Source: Tritrichomonas foetus (taxonomy: Eukaryota; Parabasalia; Tritrichomonadida; Tritrichomonadidae). Taken from it: DNA of 64,000 nt. Below are positions 58,131 through 64,000 of this stretch, piece by piece. A program made the translations under genes and the position numbers. Under the pieces are notes generated by a model, which made no database searches, was not told where the DNA came from, and saw nothing but the letters and a program-made list of their open reading frames with translations. Each line of letters starts with the position of its first letter. Position 1 is the first letter of the stretch. The DNA lies in the NCBI GenBank assembly GCA_001839685.1, contig MLAK01001370.1:62001-126000 (forward strand), written 5' to 3'.

Positions 58131-61100
58131 TTATTTATAAGAGAAAACTTGTGATTTGAGAATTCGGATATCTACATCTTTGCTTCTTACATTAAATACG
58201 ATTGCGAAATTATGAATCTCATTTGAACTACCTGAAGGAATATCTAATCTAATAGGTAAATTATTTTGAAGACTCAAAGTGTTTTCATCATATGGTCTTT
58301 CAGTAGCATATACTTCATAACCTTCAGAAACATCGTTTTGATCAAGAGTCCAAATTGAATATCGATTATTTGTATATTTTAATGTATATTCATGATTTTC
58401 TCTTTGCGATTTTAGATGAATAGGACCATTTTCATCTATTGCATCCCAATATACTTGTTTATAAAGGCCAGAATTGCGAAAATGTTCGAATAATTTCATC
58501 TGTCCAAGTAACTCAATCTCCTGATTTTGAAGATCTGTATCAAAAACTTGAAGTTGTTCAGGACTCATTGAAAGGAAGAGATTAAGAAGATTGGAAGGAA
58601 TTTTTGAAGACAACTTATTCATTATTTTTGGAAATTCATGTCCAAGATTATTTTTTCGAATGACTCGAAGTAACTTTTCTCTAAGGCTCAAAAATGCTTG
58701 ATCAGCTGATGAATTTATATCACATTCCCTATTTATTACAAACTCATCAATACATTCAGCCAATTGGTGGCATGTTATTTTATTATCAATGAAATGACCA
58801 TATATCTTTGAATGAGATAAAAGACTGTATACTCTTTTATCAGGGAAAAAGTTATCAAAAACTTCAACTAAGTCTTTAGGCGCATCTACATTATAAAAAA
58901 TTTGATTTAATTCACACATTATTCCAATTTGATTCGGGAAAATGCGTCCTTCTTTCGTATATTTGTATAAACGGTTAAGAAATGCAATTGCACCGTCGTT
59001 TCTTTCATCTAATATAACACACAAATGATTAAGTTTAAACTCAGAACCATCTTTATTTATCATATGATCAACAATATATTTGGCGGTTATTTGATTAATA
59101 AATCCGAATAAAGCAGGAGGATTACCAATAATTGGTATCGATTTTTGTGTGATATTAAACATTTTTTTGTATAATCCAAATATTTCTATTTGTTTTTGAT
59201 GTTGTTCAGGAAATACACTTTCGTTTGGAATATATTTAATAAATGTTTTAGAGAATTCGAATTGATCGTCAAATTGCAAGTTTGCCAATTTTTGGCAAAT
59301 TGATTCATCTAAATCATCAATTGTTAAGATTTTATCAGACTTTACATGATTAATGTTTTGATTTAACAGCTGTGACTTCACATCAATTGAACAATACCTA
59401 TATACAAGTTCCTTAATTTCTTCGATTTGGATATTATCAAGAGAGAGTTCGTGTAAAAACATGAAATTACCTTTTTGATTAGGAATAATACATAATTCAT
59501 CAATATTGAAATGAATAGCATCTTTATAACTCAAAGCAATCTCTATAAAATCATTTATCCAAATACCAGTGATTTCATTAGTGATTCTTCCTAAATTTTC
59601 GAGTTCTGCGGCAATTAATGGTATAATTATCTTATCTACTTCTGACCACATTAAAAGACTTACATTCTCAAGAGGAATTGGATCTTGAATAACCTTATCA
59701 ACAAAAATATCATAAATAAACTGATGTATTTTCTTTCTTTTTGCATCACCTTTTAGAACATAATTCAATAAGAAGTAAACAAAATCTAGGATTGAAGATT
59801 TTTTCTTTTTATCCAAGACTAATTCAGTCATTTTTTGGGAAATAACAAGAGATGCCTCAATGTTCCCTTCATCTTTGAAAAATTCATTGGATATTCGTGG
59901 ATGAATATGTGTATTCTCCCAAAAAGTATTGAACTTGACTAATATATTCGTCATTAACGGGCAAATTGAAGATTTACTTTTAACACTCACATCTTTCTCT
60001 GGTTGTTCGCTGTATTTACATAAGCTTCCTTTAACATTTGGTATTATCTCATTTTTTTCTAGAAGAGTTTTGTCATATTCAATGCAGAAAGTGATGAGGT
60101 TATTGATGAATCTAAATTGATCGATTTCTGATTTTATTTTTCCTTGTTTTAATGAATAAATTGTTCTAAGATTGGAAATGGTGGTCAAAACAGAACTAAC
60201 AGTAATAAATCCAAAGTCATCCCATAAATATTTATTCCATGAAACTGAATCTTCATACGAAACAGAATAGCTATATAAATCGATAACAATAGAATAAAAT
60301 GCCTGGCTGTGTTTTTTCAAAGGAAACATGATCATTGGAATATTAGCTTCCTGACCTGTCTTAGGACCATCATTAGTCATGAAAATCTTCGAATTAAATA
60401 AAATTTGTTGTAGAGTTGGAATGAATACTGTTTTATACCAAACATTAGATGATAAAGGATTTTTGAGATACTTGGCAAGATAGAAATAATTTTTACCTTT
60501 CTTTTCACTAAGATACTTGACAAGTTCTTCAAATAATTTCACACTTTTAAGTAGTATCATTATGTTATTTGATCCTTCATTTCTTTGTTGCAAGTCAATT
60601 GTATTCGATGTATTAAATAGTGTGTCTCTTTCGATTGTGGTTTCAAAATTTGGACTATGAATCAACATAGGTGATCTAATATCTGCATTAAAAAGTGGAA
60701 AACTAGAATACAAAGCTTGATTATCTGGTTCGATCATATTATAATCTTGATCAACTATGACTGCCACTGATATGTCAATATTTTGGAATTCCTTTGAAAT
60801 GAAATCAGGTTTTTCATATGGGTCAGAAGACGAAAACACAACAAAATGATATTTTTGATGTAATTTATCATCTTTTGTACAATTTACAATTTTAAGATGT
60901 TCGGTAGACTCTTCTGTATCAAGTTGAAATCTAATTTTAGTTCCATTGTCATTAATTTCAATATATTCTATTGTAGGAGAAAATATTAGAACTTGTGGTG
61001 TGTACTCCATCAAACTTTTTAATCCTTTTTTATATGCCTCATCAAATTTGGTGTTCTCACTCGGAATTTTTTGATATTTATATTTGGTGTAGTTAAAAGG

Positions 61101-64000
61101 AACTTTATATTTTTTGTCACTAAGCAACATTTTTTCAAAGTTACGATTGAGTTCATTCTCTGTATTTCCATTTCTATTCATAGTAATAGAAAAACCAACT
61201 GGTTCCACTTTTGGTAATTCAGAATTAGGGAATAATTCACCAGTTGGAGTATATATATCACTTTCAATCTCAACTTCTTTCGATAAAAGATGTGTGGTGA
61301 TAAATCCGGTACCAAATCTTCCAACACATTCTGAACGAGTTTCTTTTCCTTCACTCATTCCAAAGAATAAAGCATATCTGGTTTCATTGGTGAATGGGGA
61401 TCCATCATGTGTAAATGACACGAAATTACCACCAAATTCAAAATTCAATTTCACTTTTCCAATATTAGAAATTTCGATAGATTGTCCAGCACCTTGTTTT
61501 AATGAGTCTTTCGCGTTTTGAACAAGTTCCCATGGCCATCTCAAAAAATCATTTTCTTTGGGATCTTTTAGTTTCATTAGCTCATTTTTTATATTTGCCA
61601 CATATAATTTCTTCATCCAAACGCCATTCATTCCAGAAAATAGTGATTTTGAGTCAAAAGAAGAGCTATGCAATTTTTCAAACAGCTGAAACCATTTTTT
61701 ATTTTGTCGGATATTCTCATCACTCATTGCTTTATCAAAAGCTTGATTAAGCAGCTNAAGAAATTNAAATTGNTTAATTTTTGNAATGTTAGTGTGTTTC
61801 ACCNTTGGATGNAGAACTTTGTTCTTGTCTTCAATCGCATGAGCAACTTCAATCATAAATTCTATATAAGGTTGTGGGATATCACCATAATCCAACAATT
61901 CTGTTGCTGTATAAAAATCACCCTCTCGATTGGGAACAATTTTTCCTTCATTGGTAAATTGATATAGAATATTTAACATTTCCAAAGCCTGGCCTTCATC
62001 TAACATAAATTTATCCATAAACGTAGATAATTTAGTGCATTGCTCCACTAAATTGGTAATATATTGAATTGAAAAAGTATTAATGGTCTTCCAAAAATTG
62101 GCTTCAATGCAATTAGTCGTTATCTGTGTAATGTTTTTGTTTATTAGNTGGAAAAATAGAGTGAAGAGGTTCTTTTGGCGTTTATGTAATTCATTGTTAT
62201 TACTACCAGGAATTAATGAAATGATATATCCGGAAAATTTGAGTTTTGTTGATTCATTAATAGATTGAAATTTAGAATCAATAATATTTATATAGCTTGA
62301 TAATGTAACTTTAGGGCATGTAATACTAGTGATTTCCGGATGTATTTCATTTTGGTGACAATCATAGTCAAAGCACTCATACAAAGCTTCAACAAAAAGT
62401 TGAGGCAAATTGCTGATATTTTTAAGTTTGGATAATTTGTTAAGTTCTCCATAAATATTTGGTACAATTGAATATGCTTCAACACAATCATCTTTAACAA
62501 AAGGTAAAAATTCGTTAATTATGCTTATATGTCTTTTAACATCGTTTATAGTATAATTTGAAATTTGTTTCATCATGCGTTGTAAAAGAACCTTATCTGA
62601 TTCTTCCCATAGCTTATTTGGTATTGATGTCACATAAATTGCTCTTCCTGTATATCCAAGAATGTATTGAGTAAATTTGTAGATTTTTTCTCTTGTTTGA
62701 TTTCCTTTTAAAATGAAAGATGCCATTTTATACGATAAACTCTTATCGATCGAAATTTTGTCATTAATTGCCCTCAATGCATCATCAAAAGTATCTTCTG
62801 GTAGTTTAATTAACCTAATATCTTTGTGCATATGGGTGTGATCCCATTCAATATTAAGCGAATTTAAAACTAAAAGTACTTCATCAGATACGTTTTTACA
62901 TTCTTTAAAGTTTTTGGATTTTTTTTGACGCTGCAAAGTCAAATCAGGAATTAAAGGATATTGTTTCAAAAATTCTTTACAATTTTCATGAACAAATTTG
63001 AGGATTTTATCATTGAACGCAATATCATTGCATTTTGTTTCCGAGGAATAATCTTGGATAAATTTTTCTGGATTGATTAAAGGCAATTCATCCCATAAAT
63101 AATTTTCCCATTCAATCGAGTCTTCGTAACACGCAATTTCGTGATTATCATAAAAAGTTGTTATGATATTATGAAATGTGTCCTTGTTTTTTGATAGATT
63201 CATATAATGTGGGAAGTATATGTCTTTAAATAGAGTTTTTTGGCCACTTACCACACGAACAATTGTTGAATTTAAAATAACATTTTTCAATTCGCCCAAA
63301 AAGCATTTATTCCAAGTAATATCAAATGTTGTATAAGGTTGTATTGTTTCATCCTTTAAACCATCGGCTAAAACCGGCAAATTAGATATATTGGGAATAT
63401 TTGAGACATAATCGATCATTTTTTTAAATAAACATACGCTTTCCATGAGTATTATTCGATTAATTCCAGTGGTGGTCAGCTCATTTGTGAGTTCATTTTT
63501 ATCTGATCCATGTAAAACTAGGGCATTTCGTTCAATTGTTGGTTCAAAATCAGGACTATCAATGAAGAATGGTAATTTATGTTTTTGTGAGCCAATTAGC
63601 GGAAAACTACAGTATAAGGATACTCTATCAGTATGATATTTCAGTCTGTTATCTTTATCAATTGGTAATGCAATGTTTATTGTTAATTCACGATATGTAT
63701 GATAATAATTAGATAATTCTTCTGAGTATTTTTTCATTGTAAAGAATACAAATCTATCAATGTTGGTGCTATCTGTCTTTTGTATTTCACGAATTTCTCC
63801 CTCTTTGTTTTTGGCACAAAATGTTGATTGTTGGTGGTGGTCAATGATAGTAATACTATTGATTGTTGGGCAAAACAGTAAAACAAGTGACATATTTTCT
63901 CTTAAACTGTTAATACCGAGATCTCTACTCCTTGTAGCGATTGATGATCTCAGAGGATAATGAAACTTCGTTTCTCCAAATGGCTTATTATGATATTTTT
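58131..64000 (-). CDS. giant sacsin-like HSP90-fold (GHKL) ATPase protein, 5' end beyond the window
   Basis: The C-terminal 1955 codons or so are present; the frame is open from 63893 to the window edge (reading KPFGETKFHYPLRSS), so 63893 is not the true start. A GHKL ATP-binding domain lies about residues 770-900 counted from 63893: N-box WELVQNAKDSLKQG, G1 box FTHDGSPF, G2 box GRFGTGF. The regions before and after this domain are homologous (SPDFEPTIERN / SPNFETTIERD; YEDSIEWENYLWDE / YEDSVSWNKYLWDD), so the protein is a tandem of at least two sacsin-like units, with the first unit's ATPase outside the window. A PNxxGxF motif recurs (PNREGDF, PNVKGSL, PNQKGNF, PNQIGIM). Sacsin-type proteins are large co-chaperones. 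Seven ambiguous bases (61757-61812, 62148) fall in it but do not break the frame. Confidence 0.85.
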   Translation of the reverse strand, partial: KYHNKPFGETKFHYPLRSSIATRSRDLGINSLRENMSLVLLFCPTINSITIIDHHQQSTFCAKNKEGEIREIQKTDSTNIDRFVFFTMKKYSEELSNYYHTYRELTINIALPIDKDNRLKYHTDRVSLYCSFPLIGSQKHKLPFFIDSPDFEPTIERNALVLHGSDKNELTNELTTTGINRIILMESVCLFKKMIDYVSNIPNISNLPVLADGLKDETIQPYTTFDITWNKCFLGELKNVILNSTIVRVVSGQKTLFKDIYFPHYMNLSKNKDTFHNIITTFYDNHEIACYEDSIEWENYLWDELPLINPEKFIQDYSSETKCNDIAFNDKILKFVHENCKEFLKQYPLIPDLTLQRQKKSKNFKECKNVSDEVLLVLNSLNIEWDHTHMHKDIRLIKLPEDTFDDALRAINDKISIDKSLSYKMASFILKGNQTREKIYKFTQYILGYTGRAIYVTSIPNKLWEESDKVLLQRMMKQISNYTINDVKRHISIINEFLPFVKDDCVEAYSIVPNIYGELNKLSKLKNISNLPQLFVEALYECFDYDCHQNEIHPEITSITCPKVTLSSYINIIDSKFQSINESTKLKFSGYIISLIPGSNNNELHKRQKNLFTLFFXLINKNITQITTNCIEANFWKTINTFSIQYITNLVEQCTKLSTFMDKFMLDEGQALEMLNILYQFTNEGKIVPNREGDFYTATELLDYGDIPQPYIEFMIEVAHAIEDKNKVXHPXVKHTNIXKIXQFXFLXLLNQAFDKAMSDENIRQNKKWFQLFEKLHSSSFDSKSLFSGMNGVWMKKLYVANIKNELMKLKDPKENDFLRWPWELVQNAKDSLKQGAGQSIEISNIGKVKLNFEFGGNFVSFTHDGSPFTNETRYALFFGMSEGKETRSECVGRFGTGFITTHLLSKEVEIESDIYTPTGELFPNSELPKVEPVGFSITMNRNGNTENELNRNFEKMLLSDKKYKVPFNYTKYKYQKIPSENTKFDEAYKKGLKSLMEYTPQVLIFSPTIEYIEINDNGTKIRFQLDTEESTEHLKIVNCTKDDKLHQKYHFVVFSSSDPYEKPDFISKEFQNIDISVAVIVDQDYNMIEPDNQALYSSFPLFNADIRSPMLIHSPNFETTIERDTLFNTSNTIDLQQRNEGSNNIMILLKSVKLFEELVKYLSEKKGKNYFYLAKYLKNPLSSNVWYKTVFIPTLQQILFNSKIFMTNDGPKTGQEANIPMIMFPLKKHSQAFYSIVIDLYSYSVSYEDSVSWNKYLWDDFGFITVSSVLTTISNLRTIYSLKQGKIKSEIDQFRFINNLITFCIEYDKTLLEKNEIIPNVKGSLCKYSEQPEKDVSVKSKSSICPLMTNILVKFNTFWENTHIHPRISNEFFKDEGNIEASLVISQKMTELVLDKKKKSSILDFVYFLLNYVLKGDAKRKKIHQFIYDIFVDKVIQDPIPLENVSLLMWSEVDKIIIPLIAAELENLGRITNEITGIWINDFIEIALSYKDAIHFNIDELCIIPNQKGNFMFLHELSLDNIQIEEIKELVYRYCSIDVKSQLLNQNINHVKSDKILTIDDLDESICQKLANLQFDDQFEFSKTFIKYIPNESVFPEQHQKQIEIFGLYKKMFNITQKSIPIIGNPPALFGFINQITAKYIVDHMINKDGSEFKLNHLCVILDERNDGAIAFLNRLYKYTKEGRIFPNQIGIMCELNQIFYNVDAPKDLVEVFDNFFPDKRVYSLLSHSKIYGHFIDNKITCHQLAECIDEFVINRECDINSSADQAFLSLREKLLRVIRKNNLGHEFPKIMNKLSSKIPSNLLNLFLSMSPEQLQVFDTDLQNQEIELLGQMKLFEHFRNSGLYKQVYWDAIDENGPIHLKSQRENHEYTLKYTNNRYSIWTLDQNDVSEGYEVYATERPYDENTLSLQNNLPIRLDIPSGSSNEIHNFAIVFNVRSKDVDIRILKSQVFSYK

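Overview
The window is AT-rich nuclear DNA from a flagellated protist, most likely a trichomonad (parabasalid; Tritrichomonas- or Trichomonas-like). What I see: about 33 tightly packed, mostly uninterrupted protein genes on both strands, no canonical spliceosomal introns, Initiator-like TCA(T/C)(T/A) motifs about 10-20 nt upstream of several start codons, and stop codons that very often read TAAA (the trichomonad stop/poly(A) signature). The gene families fit: R2R3 Myb, Pmp-like beta-helix surface protein, large ankyrin proteins, a subtilisin, a bacterial-type MTA/SAH nucleosidase, together with ordinary eukaryotic housekeeping genes. I found no rRNA, tRNA, CRISPR or virus.

Layout. 0-11.5 kb: possible transposase scrap at the left edge, R2R3 Myb gene, 3'-truncated NADAR gene, a basic protein with RLSxPK repeats, a small CAP-like protein, an ankyrin-RING protein whose frame is broken twice between repeats, an acidic TPR protein, an NME5-like (NDK + Dpy-30) pseudo-kinase of the flagellar type, and a protein built from DGxIDxRC repeats. 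11.5-20.3 kb: a 1316-residue protein joining a CDC48-like AAA ATPase to a long DPF/NPF endocytic-type tail, PRPP synthase, RAD23, MTA/SAH nucleosidase. 20.8-37.7 kb: Qc-SNARE, meckelin (TMEM67), a pseudokinase, GET4, Tudor-SN (SND1), RCC1-like protein, POP5, MED4, an LRR coiled-coil protein, ribosomal protein L21e, DIM1. 38-51.8 kb: DOCK-family GEF, VPS28, Pmp-like surface protein, an alpha-solenoid protein, a TBC protein lacking both catalytic fingers, a CS/p23-like protein, CNOT11. 52.4-64 kb: a long ankyrin gene interrupted at almost every repeat, a subtilisin with an EGF-like module, and a giant sacsin-like HSP90-fold ATPase that runs off the right edge.

How the genes relate. There are no operons; neighbours are functionally mixed. 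Themes are membrane traffic (AAA-DPF/NPF protein, SNARE, VPS28, GET4, TBC, DOCK), flagellum (meckelin, NME5-like, perhaps the RLSxPK and TPR proteins), RNA metabolism (SND1, POP5, DIM1, CNOT11, MED4, L21e) and purine/PRPP metabolism (PRPP synthase, MTA/SAH nucleosidase).

The most unusual observation is in the two ankyrin genes. Short AT-rich segments (about 20-110 nt, many not multiples of three) fall again and again at the same place, the loop just before the TPLH of the next repeat, while the repeat bodies between them stay open and well conserved. Random decay does not predict this. Non-canonical mini-introns, another way of bypassing the segments, or a repeat-linked insertion process are possible explanations. 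The AAA-DPF/NPF fusion is the second most interesting item.
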